This document shows, piece by piece, positions 41,629 to 49,738 of a stretch of DNA of 64,000 bases. The notes beneath the pieces are model-generated. The model had not been told where the DNA came from, did no database searches, and saw nothing but the letters and a program-made list of their open reading frames with translations. The position numbers were made by a program, and so were the translations under genes. Origin of the DNA: Flavobacterium flevense. Lineage in GTDB: Bacteria > Bacteroidota > Bacteroidia > Flavobacteriales > Flavobacteriaceae. The DNA lies in NCBI RefSeq assembly GCF_900142775.1, contig NZ_FRCC01000007.1, positions 186,001 to 250,000 of the forward strand, written 5' to 3'. The first letter of the stretch is position 1. Each line of letters starts with the position of its first letter.

Positions 41629-42467
41629 GTTGTTTGTTTTTCTAAAGCATGTCCGCATTTAGGGCAAAAATTAGCATCTTTGGGATATTCTTCGTTCCCG
41701 CACTCAGGACAGGGATTTTGATAAATAGTATCTTTTTCATAGTTGTGTCGGGCAATTTCAGCCGTTACAATTCCTGTGGGAACCGCAATAATACCATAAC
41801 CCAAAATCATTACTAATGAAGCCATAAATTGTCCTAAAGGGGTTTGCGGTGAAATATCACCATAGCCTACGGTTGTTAAAGTGACTATGGTCCAGTAAAT
41901 ACTGACCGGAATACTGGTAAAACCACTTTCTTTACCTTCGATTAAATACATTATGGAACCAATAAGAATAGTACTTATCAAAACAAAATAGATGAAAATG
42001 ACTATTTTATTCCGGCTGGCGATAAGTGCCTTCTTTAATTTTACTGATTGGGTATTAAATTGAGGATTGTTTAAAATTTTGAATAACCGCAATAAGCGTA
42101 AGGCTCTAATAACGGTTAAAATGTTAGTTCCTACCACAAAAAGAGAAACATACATGGGTAAAATAGCCAGTAAATCAATAATGCCATAAAAACTAAAAAT
42201 ATAACGGACAGGCTTATTTATAGAGAAAATCCGAAGTAGGTATTCCAGAGAGAATAAAGCGGTAATGATCCATTCTAATGTAATTAAATAAGAATGGTAT
42301 TTTAAATTGAATCCGGAAACCGTTTCCATCATTACCAGAAGAACACTAAAAAGTATGAGTCCTAATAGTATTAAATCAAATAAACGTCCTGCTTTAGTGT
42401 CCGTCTGATAAATGATTACATAGACTTTTTTTCTAAAAGAAGTGAATATTGATTTTGAATTTGCCAT
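41625..42467 (-). CDS. Voltage-gated-type potassium channel with C-terminal zinc ribbon
   Basis: The 280-residue protein has six transmembrane segments (about 33-235). The fourth carries a regular arginine pattern (R-A-L-R-L-L-R-L-F, a voltage-sensor-like helix) and the pore loop reads T-L-T-T-V-G-Y-G-D, the potassium-selective filter. After the last helix comes a cytoplasmic tail with C-P-E-C-G-N-E-E-Y-P ... C-P-K-C-G-H, a C-x-x-C plus C-x-x-C zinc ribbon. Channels with this ribbon are found in Bacteroidota, but its job is unknown. It overlaps miaA by four bases. Confidence 0.9.
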   Translation of the reverse strand: MANSKSIFTSFRKKVYVIIYQTDTKAGRLFDLILLGLILFSVLLVMMETVSGFNLKYHSYLITLEWIITALFSLEYLLRIFSINKPVRYIFSFYGIIDLLAILPMYVSLFVVGTNILTVIRALRLLRLFKILNNPQFNTQSVKLKKALIASRNKIVIFIYFVLISTILIGSIMYLIEGKESGFTSIPVSIYWTIVTLTTVGYGDISPQTPLGQFMASLVMILGYGIIAVPTGIVTAEIARHNYEKDTIYQNPCPECGNEEYPKDANFCPKCGHALEKQTT

Positions 42468-42477
42468 TGATTAAAAT

Positions 42478-43839
42478 CTAAAAATGGATAATCTTTAATG
42501 CTTTGTTTTTTCTGATATAAGTTTGAATAATGCGTTGGATCTCCTTATTGCTGTACATTGGGATTAAAATATTTTTTAAAATCTCGGGATTGTTAATCTG
42601 ATAGTTTAAGTCATAATACGCATACCCTTTATAAACACCATTTTCTACTAACACCGCACTTCGTTCATTAACATTTCTGCCCTTGTCAATAATAATCATA
42701 TTTTTATTGTCAAAACAGTTTTTGTCTATAAAACTTTGTACTCTCAGGTTGTATTCTGACGGAGAAATTGCTCCTGTACAAGCTCCGTCGCATTCGTTAA
42801 TAGTCTGTTGAAAACAATTTGTTTTACTCTCGTATAAACCGGTTAGTTTTTGACATAACTGATAATTTTCGGTAATACTGTAGAGCGCATTTTTTCCGTC
42901 AGCAGCATTTATATAAGAAAGAATCTCTTTTTTTCTACCGTCGGTTTTTTGAAGTTTTAACCTCAAATATCCATCACTGTCTTTCTCAGAATAAATAGCC
43001 CACGAAAAATGATTTTTACGGGACATGCGGTTATAAATCGGTTTGTTTATTTTAATTTCCTGAGCTTCTTTTATCAGTGCTATGAGTTCGTTTCCGGTTT
43101 CTTCAAAAGTTACTGTGTAAACTTCCGACTGAATTTTTTTTGAACTTCGGGTGATTCCTGTAAAATGCTGATTGACTCTTTTTTTGATATTTCGGCTTTT
43201 GCCAATAAAAATAATTTTACCTTCTTCATTATGAATGTAATAAACACCGGTTTTTGAAGGTAAACTTTCAATGATATCCAGTAGTTTTGGTGCGATCCCT
43301 TTTTGGATTTCCGATTTGATTAAGCCGGTAATTATTTCTTTTTCAACATCCTTATCCAATAGCATTTTGAATAATTTTACTGTAGCCATGGCGTCTCCGC
43401 TGGCACGATGTCTGTCGGCCATAGGAATTCCTAAAGCACGAACTAACTTTCCTAAACTGTGTGAAGTTTGTTCCGGTAATAATTTCTTAGATAGTTCTAC
43501 GGTACAAAGGGTTTTTGTATTGAAATCATAACCCAAACGACGAAATTCGGTTCTAAGAATACGATAGTCAAAATCAGCATTGTGAGCTACTAAAACACAG
43601 TCAGCAGTTATTTCAACGATACGTTTGGCAACTTCATGAAATTTTGGAGCCGAACGCAACATGGCATTGTTAATTCCGGTTAATTTCACCACAAAAGGCT
43701 GAATGGGGATTTCCGGATTCACAAGACTGATGAACTGATCCACAATTTGATGTCCGTCAAATTTGTATATAGCGATTTCGGTAATTCCTTCTTCGTTGAA
43801 TTGCCCTCCGGTGGTTTCTATGTCTAATATTGCGTACAT
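42478..43839 (-). CDS. DnaQ-like exonuclease fused to UvrC-like GIY-YIG domain
   Basis: The 453-residue protein starts with a DEDDh exonuclease domain (residues 1-175; D-I-E-T-T-G-G near 6-12, H-N-A-D-F-D near 91-96, H-R-A-S-G-D-A near 145-151, providing all acidic residues). A GIY-YIG endonuclease domain follows (about 195-280: G-V-Y-Y-I-H-N, I-G-K-S-R-N-I-K-K-R). The C-terminal part holds conserved cysteines (C-F-Q-Q-T-I-N-E-C-D-G-A-C) as in UvrC/Cho proteins. A role in nucleotide excision repair or DNA cleanup is inferred, not shown. The ATG at 43839 starts directly before the exonuclease motif. Confidence 0.88.
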   Translation of the reverse strand: MYAILDIETTGGQFNEEGITEIAIYKFDGHQIVDQFISLVNPEIPIQPFVVKLTGINNAMLRSAPKFHEVAKRIVEITADCVLVAHNADFDYRILRTEFRRLGYDFNTKTLCTVELSKKLLPEQTSHSLGKLVRALGIPMADRHRASGDAMATVKLFKMLLDKDVEKEIITGLIKSEIQKGIAPKLLDIIESLPSKTGVYYIHNEEGKIIFIGKSRNIKKRVNQHFTGITRSSKKIQSEVYTVTFEETGNELIALIKEAQEIKINKPIYNRMSRKNHFSWAIYSEKDSDGYLRLKLQKTDGRKKEILSYINAADGKNALYSITENYQLCQKLTGLYESKTNCFQQTINECDGACTGAISPSEYNLRVQSFIDKNCFDNKNMIIIDKGRNVNERSAVLVENGVYKGYAYYDLNYQINNPEILKNILIPMYSNKEIQRIIQTYIRKNKALKIIHF

Positions 43840-43935
43840 GTTGAATGTCAAGTTCAATAATCAATTGCAATCTCAATTAAGATAAATCAATAACAATTCT
43901 TAAAATTGAAATTTGTTATTGTAATTGCAATTGAA

Positions 43936-44304
43936 CTATTTCTTATTGTTTATCATTTTTGAAGCAATTGCGATAAGTTCTTCAACTTCCGTCAAAAGCC
44001 ATTTTTTTTCTTCTGGATCTCCAGCTTTTATATAATCTAGAATTTTTAATGAATTTCTGGATTCTTTCAATTCTTTTACCGTCAATGAAACTTTAAAAAT
44101 AAAATCATTGCTTGTTATTGTTCCTTGTGCTTCACCATAATTGAGGGCAGCACTTCCGGATGATCTAATTAATTGATTTTTATAATAATCCAATTCAAAT
44201 GTTTTCTCTAATTTTCTAACAAAGAAAATACTTTCTCCAGCAAAACGAACTAATCTGTCTTCTAAATTGTATATTTTATCAAAATTAGGTTCGTTGAGTT
44301 CCAT
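43936..44304 (-). CDS. Four-helix bundle protein (23S rRNA intervening-sequence type)
   Basis: The 122-residue protein matches the four-helix bundle family first seen in 23S rRNA intervening sequences: R-L-V-R-F-A near 18, Q-L-I-R-S-S-G-S-A-A-L-N-Y-G-E-A near 44-59, and L-K-E-S-R-N-S-L-K-I-L near 78-88. Members occur as lone genes in many Bacteroidota; their function is unknown. The gene is flanked by low-complexity DNA on both sides (a TGTCAT/TGCCAT array at 44336-44409 and AATTGCAATTGAA words at 43860-43935), suggesting it may be mobile. Confidence 0.88.
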   Translation of the reverse strand: MELNEPNFDKIYNLEDRLVRFAGESIFFVRKLEKTFELDYYKNQLIRSSGSAALNYGEAQGTITSNDFIFKVSLTVKELKESRNSLKILDYIKAGDPEEKKWLLTEVEELIAIASKMINNKK

Positions 44305-44335
44305 TTTATTAATTGTTATTCAGAGTTATTGAATT

Positions 44336-44409
44336 TGTCATTGTCATTGCCATTGTCATTGCCATTGTCATTGCCATTGTCATTGTCATTGTCATTGTCA
44401 TTGCTATTG
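44336..44409. repeat. Tandem hexamer array (TGTCAT/TGCCAT)
   Basis: Twelve or so consecutive six-base units of the form TG(T/C)CAT run through 44336-44409. The array lies directly between the four-helix bundle gene and the YggS gene, and reaches the last codons of the YggS gene. Confidence 0.9.
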
Positions 44410-45078
44410 ATAATTACGATTTCCAAAGATACTGCTTCCTACACGAATCATCGTACTGCCACACTCAATAGCTACTTTATAATCGCCGGACATACCCATT
44501 GAAAGAGATTGTAGATTACAGATTTCAGATTTCAGATTTTGATGAGTATCAAAAATAGATTTCAAATGAGTAAATTCTTTCCTGATTTGCTCCTGGTTAT
44601 CCGTAAAAGTAGCCATTCCCATCAATCCCAAAATACGAATGTTTTTCATGCTTCCTTCATTGTTCTGAATAAAATCAAAAATCTCATGTAGTTCTTTTTC
44701 GTCCAAACCAAATTTAGTTTCTTCTTCGGCAATGTGCATTTGAAGCAAACAATCAATTACACGATGGTGTTTTTGAGCTTGTTTATTGATTTCTTGTAAT
44801 AATTTCAAACTATCTACGCCATGAATCAAACTCACGTATTCTGCCATAAATTTTACTTTATTGGTTTGAACATGTCCAATCATGTGCCATTGAATATCTT
44901 TGGGCATTTGTTCCCATTTTTCAGTCATTTCCTGAATTTTGTTTTCACCAAAAATTCGTTGACCTGCATTATAAGCTTCCATTAAATCAGCAACGGGTTT
45001 TGTTTTAGAAACTGCTACCAGCGTTACATGATCAGGAAGAGAAGATTTTATATTTTGTAAATTTGATTGTATGGACAT
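44404..45078 (-). CDS. YggS family PLP-binding protein
   Basis: The 224-residue, barrel-only protein has V-A-V-S-K-T-K-P near 21-28 with Lys25 as the expected PLP Schiff base, F-G-E-N-K-I-Q-E near 42-49, W-H-M-I-G-H-V-Q-T-N-K near 63-73, and L-S-M-G-M-S-G-D-Y near 192-200, all typical of YggS/PROSC proteins. These regulate pyridoxal phosphate levels and amino-acid balance rather than catalysing a known reaction. The 3' end adjoins the hexamer array at 44336-44409. Confidence 0.93.
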   Translation of the reverse strand: MSIQSNLQNIKSSLPDHVTLVAVSKTKPVADLMEAYNAGQRIFGENKIQEMTEKWEQMPKDIQWHMIGHVQTNKVKFMAEYVSLIHGVDSLKLLQEINKQAQKHHRVIDCLLQMHIAEEETKFGLDEKELHEIFDFIQNNEGSMKNIRILGLMGMATFTDNQEQIRKEFTHLKSIFDTHQNLKSEICNLQSLSMGMSGDYKVAIECGSTMIRVGSSIFGNRNYQ

Positions 45079-45105
45079 TTTAAACTTTTTGTTTAATTAA
45101 AATTA

Positions 45106-45993
45106 TTAAAGAAACTGTTTAGCAACTTTTTCGGCTTTTTTATTTTCTGAATAATCATAAAATCCTTCGCCTGATTTCACACCTAATTTTTTAGCATTTA
45201 CCATGTTCACTAAAAGTGGGCAAGGAGCATATTTAGGATTTTTAAAGCCTTCGTACATCACATTCATTATTGAAAGACACACATCTAAACCAATAAAATC
45301 AGCCAATTGTAATGGTCCCATTGGGTGTGCCATACCTAATTTCATGACATTATCAATTTCGCTCACTCCGGCGACTTTGTTGTATAAGGTTTCGATGGCT
45401 TCATTAATCATGGGCATCAGGATTCTATTGGCTACAAATCCGGGATAGTCATTAACTTCTACAGCTGTTTTTCCTAATTTTCCAGCTAATGCCATTATAA
45501 ACTGTGTGACTTCATCGCTGGTATTGTATCCGCGAATCACTTCCACCAATGGCATTATGGGAACAGGATTCATAAAATGCATCCCAATAACCCGTTCCGG
45601 ATGTGCTACCGCAGCTGCAATTTGAGTAATAGAAATAGAAGAAGTATTGGTTGCAAAAATGGTGTTGTGCGAACAATATTCGTTCAACTTCCTAAATATT
45701 CTCAGTTTTAAATCCAGATTTTCGGTTGCAGCTTCAATCACTAAATCAGCACCTACAACTCCGTCTTCAATATCAGTATAGCAAATAATATTGGTGATGG
45801 TTTTCATTTTGTCCTCGGCAGTGATGCTTCCTTTAGCCAGCATTCTGTCCAGGTTGCTAAAAATAGTAGTCATTCCTTTTTCCAAAGCTTCTTCGGAAAC
45901 ATCAATCAATTTTACGGTAAAACCGTTTTGGGCAAAAGTATGAGCAATTCCGTTACCCATAGTTCCTGCACCGATTACTGCTACTATTTTCAT
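45106..45993 (-). CDS. 3-Hydroxybutyryl-CoA dehydrogenase
   Basis: The 295-residue protein has an N-terminal Rossmann domain (V-I-G-A-G-T-M-G-N-G-I-A near 5-16), E-A-A-T-E-N-L-D-L-K near 88-97, N-T-S-S-I-S-I-T near 116-123, and the H-F-M-N-P-V-P motif with catalytic His near 142. The C-terminal domain includes N-R-I-L-M-P-M-I-N-E-A and M-G-H/A-P-M-G-P-L. It oxidises (S)-3-hydroxybutyryl-CoA to acetoacetyl-CoA with NAD(P) in fatty-acid or butanoate metabolism. No thiolase is nearby. Confidence 0.92.
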   Translation of the reverse strand: MKIVAVIGAGTMGNGIAHTFAQNGFTVKLIDVSEEALEKGMTTIFSNLDRMLAKGSITAEDKMKTITNIICYTDIEDGVVGADLVIEAATENLDLKLRIFRKLNEYCSHNTIFATNTSSISITQIAAAVAHPERVIGMHFMNPVPIMPLVEVIRGYNTSDEVTQFIMALAGKLGKTAVEVNDYPGFVANRILMPMINEAIETLYNKVAGVSEIDNVMKLGMAHPMGPLQLADFIGLDVCLSIMNVMYEGFKNPKYAPCPLLVNMVNAKKLGVKSGEGFYDYSENKKAEKVAKQFL

Positions 45994-46018
45994 TTTTGTA
46001 AAAATTGATATTTATATT

Positions 46019-46060
46019 TTAGCCACGAATTCACCAATTGCTTCGTGATTTCGTGGCTAA
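46019..46060. repeat. Hairpin repeat related to the CCACGAATTAC family
   Basis: TTAGCCACGAA (46019-46029) pairs perfectly with TTCGTGGCTAA (46050-46060) around a loop containing TTCACCAATTG. It lies between two minus-strand genes. No T run follows on the minus strand, so a terminator role is not supported. Confidence 0.6.
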
Positions 46061-46081
46061 CTTATTTTTTTATTTTTAAAA

Positions 46082-47047
46082 TTATTTCTTAAAACAAGCT
46101 ATAATTTGATGTGCTACTCTTAAAGCTTCTGTTGCCTGATCTAAAGTTACAATTGGTGTTGTATTATTAACAATAGCATCTGCAAAAGTTTCTAATTCTT
46201 CTAAGATAGCGTTATTTTGTTGTACGTCAGGATTCGAAAAATAGATTTGCTTTTTTACTCCTTCGGCATTTTGTAAAATCATATCAAAATCACCGGGAAC
46301 TTCCGGAGCGTCTTTCATTTTTACTACTTCACATTTTTTTTCTAAGAAGTCAACGGATATATAAGCATCTTTTTGGAAAAAACGGGTTTTTCGCATGTTT
46401 TTCATCGAAATTCTACTCGAAGTTAAATTAGCAACACAGCCATTTTCAAATTCGATTCTGGCATTGGCAATATCCGGAGTATCACTGATTACGGAGACAC
46501 CACTGGCACTAATGTTTTTTACTTTAGATTTTACCACACTTAAAATCACATCAATATCGTGAATCATCAAGTCTAAAACTACAGGAACATCGGTACCACG
46601 CGGATTGAATTCGGCCAAGCGATGCGTTTCTATAAACATAGGGTTTTCGATCATGCTTTTAGTAGCAATGAAAGCAGGGTTAAAGCGTTCAACATGTCCT
46701 ACTTGTCCTTTTACGCTATATTCATTTGCTAAAGCAATAATTTCTTCGGCTTCTTCAATAGTGTTGGAAATAGGTTTTTCTATAAAAACATGTTTTCCTG
46801 ATTTGATTGCTGCTCTGGCACATTTATAATGTGAAAGGGTAGGAGTAACAATATCAATTACATCTACAGCGTGAATTAATTTAGCAATAGTATTGAAGTT
46901 TGTGTATCCAAATTCTTTTGAAATTTTTTGAGCGTATTCCTGATTTTCATCATAAAAACCAACTAATTCATATTTTTCAGATTGTTGTAATAAACGCAAA
47001 TGAATTTTTCCCAGATGACCGGCACCTAAAACTCCTACTTTTAGCAT
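46082..47047 (-). CDS. Gfo/Idh/MocA family NAD(P) oxidoreductase
   Basis: The 321-residue protein has a Rossmann start (V-G-V-L-G-A-G-H-L-G-K-I-H near 4-16), the family motif E-K-P-I-S near 93-97 with the catalytic-region lysine, and D-L-M-I-H-D-I-D near 163-170. Members oxidise or reduce sugars, inositols, or biliverdin-like substrates; which one is unclear. It ends 22 bases before the hairpin at 46019-46060 and is divergent to pcm, with little space for promoters. Confidence 0.9.
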   Translation of the reverse strand: MLKVGVLGAGHLGKIHLRLLQQSEKYELVGFYDENQEYAQKISKEFGYTNFNTIAKLIHAVDVIDIVTPTLSHYKCARAAIKSGKHVFIEKPISNTIEEAEEIIALANEYSVKGQVGHVERFNPAFIATKSMIENPMFIETHRLAEFNPRGTDVPVVLDLMIHDIDVILSVVKSKVKNISASGVSVISDTPDIANARIEFENGCVANLTSSRISMKNMRKTRFFQKDAYISVDFLEKKCEVVKMKDAPEVPGDFDMILQNAEGVKKQIYFSNPDVQQNNAILEELETFADAIVNNTTPIVTLDQATEALRVAHQIIACFKK

Positions 47048-47097
47048 GATAATGTATTTTTAACAAAAATAGGAAATTCAAATTAAAATATAGAATA

Positions 47098-47133
47098 ATT
47101 GATTTGGATTTTGGATTTTGGATTTTGGAATTT
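47098..47133. repeat. Tandem TTTTGGA heptamer before pcm
   Basis: Three to four units of GGATTTT run through this stretch (ending GGAATTTTT). It overlaps a possible upstream extension of the pcm frame and would encode a repetitive, unlikely N-terminus. Confidence 0.75.
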
Positions 47134-47169
47134 TTACTGCTATTTTTACCAAAAAATAAACTCCACGCA

Positions 47170-47811
47170 TTGAAAGATACAGCAAAACATCAAGGACTTC
47201 GCAATCAATTAGTAAGCACTTTGCAGCAAAAAGGAATTACTGATTTAAAAGTACTTGATGCGATAAAAAAAATCCCAAGACACCTTTTTTTGAATTCCAG
47301 TTTTGAAGATTATGCCTATCAGGATAAAGCATTCCCTATTGGTGCCGGACAAACCATTTCACAACCTTATACGGTAGCATTTCAATCGCAGTTACTGGAA
47401 ATAAAAAAAGACCATAAAATATTAGAAATAGGTACCGGTTCCGGCTACCAGACCGCTGTTTTGTGCATGATGGGTGCTAAAGTGTACAGTATAGAAAGAC
47501 AAAATGAATTGTTTAAACAAACATCGGCTTTATTACCTAAATTAGGAATCAGGCCTAAACATCTCACCTTTGGTGACGGATATAAAGGATTGCCTACTTA
47601 TGGTCCTTTTGATGGTATTATTGTGACTGCCGGAGCACCGATTATACCTAAACCCTTAATGGCTCAGCTAAAAATAGGAGGCAGGTTAGTAATTCCGCTG
47701 GGAGAAGATGTTCAGGTAATGACGCTGCTTATCAGAAAAAACGAAACACAGTTTGAAAAACACGAATTGGGCGAATTTAGATTCGTACCTTTATTAGAAG
47801 ATAAAAATTAA
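47170..47811 (+). CDS. pcm: Protein-L-isoaspartate O-methyltransferase
   Basis: Pcm methylates damaged isoaspartyl residues with S-adenosylmethionine as a first repair step. The protein has 213 residues when started at TTG 47170 (KDTAKHQGLRNQLVSTLQ), the usual family opening. Motifs include P-I-G-A-G-Q-T-I-S-Q-P-Y near 55-65, L-E-I-G-T-G-S-G-Y-Q-T-A near 84-95 (SAM loop), and G-D-G-Y-K-G-L near 136-142. No ATG occurs in frame before this point; the other upstream TTG codons are within the heptamer repeat. Confidence 0.92.
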   Translation: MKDTAKHQGLRNQLVSTLQQKGITDLKVLDAIKKIPRHLFLNSSFEDYAYQDKAFPIGAGQTISQPYTVAFQSQLLEIKKDHKILEIGTGSGYQTAVLCMMGAKVYSIERQNELFKQTSALLPKLGIRPKHLTFGDGYKGLPTYGPFDGIIVTAGAPIIPKPLMAQLKIGGRLVIPLGEDVQVMTLLIRKNETQFEKHELGEFRFVPLLEDKN

Positions 47812-47814
47812 AAT

Positions 47815-47852
47815 TAAAAACCATTCGGATTTGACACCGAATGGTTTTTTTA
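47815..47852. terminator. Bidirectional terminator between pcm and fic
   Basis: AACCATTCGG (47819-47828) pairs perfectly with CCGAATGGTT (47837-47846), with T-rich tracts on both sides in the appropriate orientation for both converging genes. Confidence 0.85.
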
Positions 47853-48899
47853 TGGAGCAATAATAGTAATATAACGTTCTAGACTCTCTTTTTCTATCTG
47901 AGCAATAAACAGTAAAAAATCTTCCTTGTTACTGTGAACTTGTGCTGTTTCAAGGGATTGATAATACTGCATTCTATTTTCATAATCTCCTTTTATATTT
48001 GCAATGACATAACCGTGTTGCAATAAAATTAAATTCATAATTAAGCGTGAAGTTCTTCCGTTTCCATCAATAAATGGATGAATTGTAACTAAACGCTCAT
48101 GCATTTCAGCGGCAAGAACTACAGGATGAAGGCTGTTTTTATGAGTTTCATACCATATAAAAAAGTCTTCCATATCTTTAGCAACCATATAGGGTTGCGG
48201 AGGCATGTAAGTACTTCCTTTAATCATCACCTGAACTTTTCGATATCTTCCGGCATCTTCGGGATGGATTCCTCTCAAAATTAAATTATGAATAGATAAA
48301 ACTTCCCGCTCGTTAATAACGGTTTTTTTCTCCATCAAATGTTTAATGTAAGCAATTGCTTCCTGATGATTTATCGCTTCCAGATGTTCTCTCATGCTTT
48401 TACCGGAAATAGTTAATCCTTCATTGATTACTAAATCAGTTTCGCGAAGTGTAAGTGTATTTCCTTCTATTCTATTGCTTTCAAAGGTATACTCTAATTC
48501 TAACGCCTGAGATATTCTATAGCTGTCATATTGACGATATTGATCTAATTTTGATTTTAAAATATTAATTTCATCTAAAACGCTCTGCAATGTTTTTGAA
48601 GTTAATTTTCCCGAAGATTTTTTGTTTAATTTTATTTCATCTTCTGCGACTTTTAAAGCTTTCAAAGCCAGATTATCATCACCTATTTCGTAAAGAATTT
48701 TCTCTTTGAGCCAGGCTACCATTAAGGTTTCATAATCTATTTCCAGCAGGTTTGCCAGTTTTAGAATTTGTTCTTTAGTAGGTTTGCGTGTGCCACTTTC
48801 AAATTTACTTACCAGTGCCTGATCAATCTCAAGTAAATGAGCCAGTTCTCTTGTTTTGAGTCCTTTTTTTTCACGGGCATTTTTAAGTAATGTTTTCAT
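47850..48899 (-). CDS. Fic domain protein with N-terminal XRE helix-turn-helix
   Basis: The 349-residue protein begins with an XRE-type DNA-binding domain (residues 1-62; R-E-L-A-H-L-L-E-I-D-Q-A-L-V-S-K-F-E-S-G). The Fic core H-P-F-I-D-G-N-G-R-T-S-R is complete at 274-285, so AMP or similar transfer is chemically possible. Before it, S-N-R-I-E-G-N at 141-147 fits the [S/T]-x-x-x-E-[G/N] inhibitory helix of self-inhibited (class II) Fic proteins. The target is unknown. The helix-turn-helix suggests it regulates its own gene. No separate antitoxin is visible. Confidence 0.92.
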   Translation of the reverse strand: MKTLLKNAREKKGLKTRELAHLLEIDQALVSKFESGTRKPTKEQILKLANLLEIDYETLMVAWLKEKILYEIGDDNLALKALKVAEDEIKLNKKSSGKLTSKTLQSVLDEINILKSKLDQYRQYDSYRISQALELEYTFESNRIEGNTLTLRETDLVINEGLTISGKSMREHLEAINHQEAIAYIKHLMEKKTVINEREVLSIHNLILRGIHPEDAGRYRKVQVMIKGSTYMPPQPYMVAKDMEDFFIWYETHKNSLHPVVLAAEMHERLVTIHPFIDGNGRTSRLIMNLILLQHGYVIANIKGDYENRMQYYQSLETAQVHSNKEDFLLFIAQIEKESLERYITIIAP

Positions 48900-48979
48900 T
48901 TTTAATTGAATTTAAATGTCATGACAAATTTAGTCATTTAAATTCGATTATTCAAACTTACTCTAAAAAAAAATAACTA

Positions 48980-49435
48980 TTAATTAAAAGCTTTTTTGAT
49001 ACGGTCTAAGTCACGTTTGGTGTCCTGATCTTTTAAAGATTCCCGTTTGTCGTAGTTTTTCTTTCCTTTGCAAAGTCCAATTTCCAGTTTTGCAATGCCT
49101 TTTTCATTTGTAAACAAGCGCAAGGGGATAATCGTAAGACCTTTGGCCTGTACACTTCGGGCAAGACTTTTTAATTCTCGCTTGTTTAAAAGCAATTTTC
49201 TTTCGCTTCTGGATTTATGGTTAAATTGGTTACCAAAAGAATATTCTTCTATGTAAGTGTTGATAGCAAAGAGTTCAGTACCGCTAAATTCACAAAAACT
49301 TTCGGTAATATTTGCTTTTCCCAAACGGATAGATTTGATTTCTGTTCCTGCAAGAACAATTCCGGCAGTGAATTTTTCGATTATTTCATAATCAAATCGA
49401 GCTCTTTTGTTAAGTATGTTGACAGTTTTTAGCAT
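48980..49435 (-). CDS. smpB: SsrA-binding protein
   Basis: SmpB carries tmRNA to stalled ribosomes. The 151-residue protein shows the family pattern N-I-L-N-K-R-A-R-F-D-Y near 5-15, F-T-A-G-I-V-L-A-G-T-E-I-K-S near 22-35, S-F-C near 47-49, R-K-L-L-L-N-K-R-E-L near 80-89, and a basic C-terminal tail (K-R-D-L-D-R-I-K-K-A-F-N) that enters the mRNA channel. The ATG at 49435 gives the usual MLKTVN start and places the promoter at 49443-49473 upstream. Its RNA partner is at 1306-1700 in this window. Confidence 0.97.
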   Translation of the reverse strand: MLKTVNILNKRARFDYEIIEKFTAGIVLAGTEIKSIRLGKANITESFCEFSGTELFAINTYIEEYSFGNQFNHKSRSERKLLLNKRELKSLARSVQAKGLTIIPLRLFTNEKGIAKLEIGLCKGKKNYDKRESLKDQDTKRDLDRIKKAFN

Positions 49436-49442
49436 AGGATTG

Positions 49443-49473
49443 CAAATGTAGAACAATTACTAAAATTCCACAA
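49443..49473 (-). promoter_or_regulatory. Promoter of smpB, very short leader
   Basis: On the minus strand TTG (49473-49471), a 20-base spacer, and TACATTTG (49450-49443) fit the consensus. The -7 box ends eight bases before the smpB ATG, so the transcript would be nearly leaderless. Confidence 0.55.
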
Positions 49474-49504
49474 TTTTTTAATGAAATTGGTATAAATTTG
49501 CTTT

Positions 49505-49738
49505 ATGGAAAAACAAACATCAAATGACCCGCTTCACGGAGTAACATTAAAAGTAATATTAGAAAAATTAGTAGATTTTTATGGTTTTGACACTTTAGGC
49601 GAATTAATAAAAATTAAATGTTTCACTGAAAATCCAAGCATAAAATCAAGTTTGACTTTTTTAAGAAAAACAGATTGGGCCAGAAAAAAAGTGGAGCAGC
49701 TGTATGTGAACTCTTTATCTAAATTTGATTCTTTATAA
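49505..49738 (+). CDS. VF530 family DNA-binding protein
   Basis: The 77-residue protein has the family's characteristic D-P-L-H-G-V-T-L-K-V-I-L-E-K-L near 8-22, F-T-E-N-P-S-I-K-S-S-L-T-F-L-R-K-T near 39-55 and W-A-R-K-K-V-E near 57-63. The family is small, helical and annotated as DNA-binding from structural work; its cellular role is not clear. The start is divergent from smpB with about 70 bases between them. Its last bases overlap the end of the convergent outer-membrane protein gene. Confidence 0.92.
   Translation: MEKQTSNDPLHGVTLKVILEKLVDFYGFDTLGELIKIKCFTENPSIKSSLTFLRKTDWARKKVEQLYVNSLSKFDSL

Noticed and set aside
44336..44409. CRISPR-like array
   Set aside because: Units are six bases with no spacers and no cas genes; simple tandem repeat.
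46019..46060. Hairpin as intrinsic terminator
   Set aside because: Stem is perfect but no T run follows on the transcribed strand; better explained as a dispersed repeat.
49493..49500. TAAATTTG as promoter of the VF530 gene
   Set aside because: Matches the -7 box but no TTG or TTTG lies at the right distance, and it is only four bases from the ATG.
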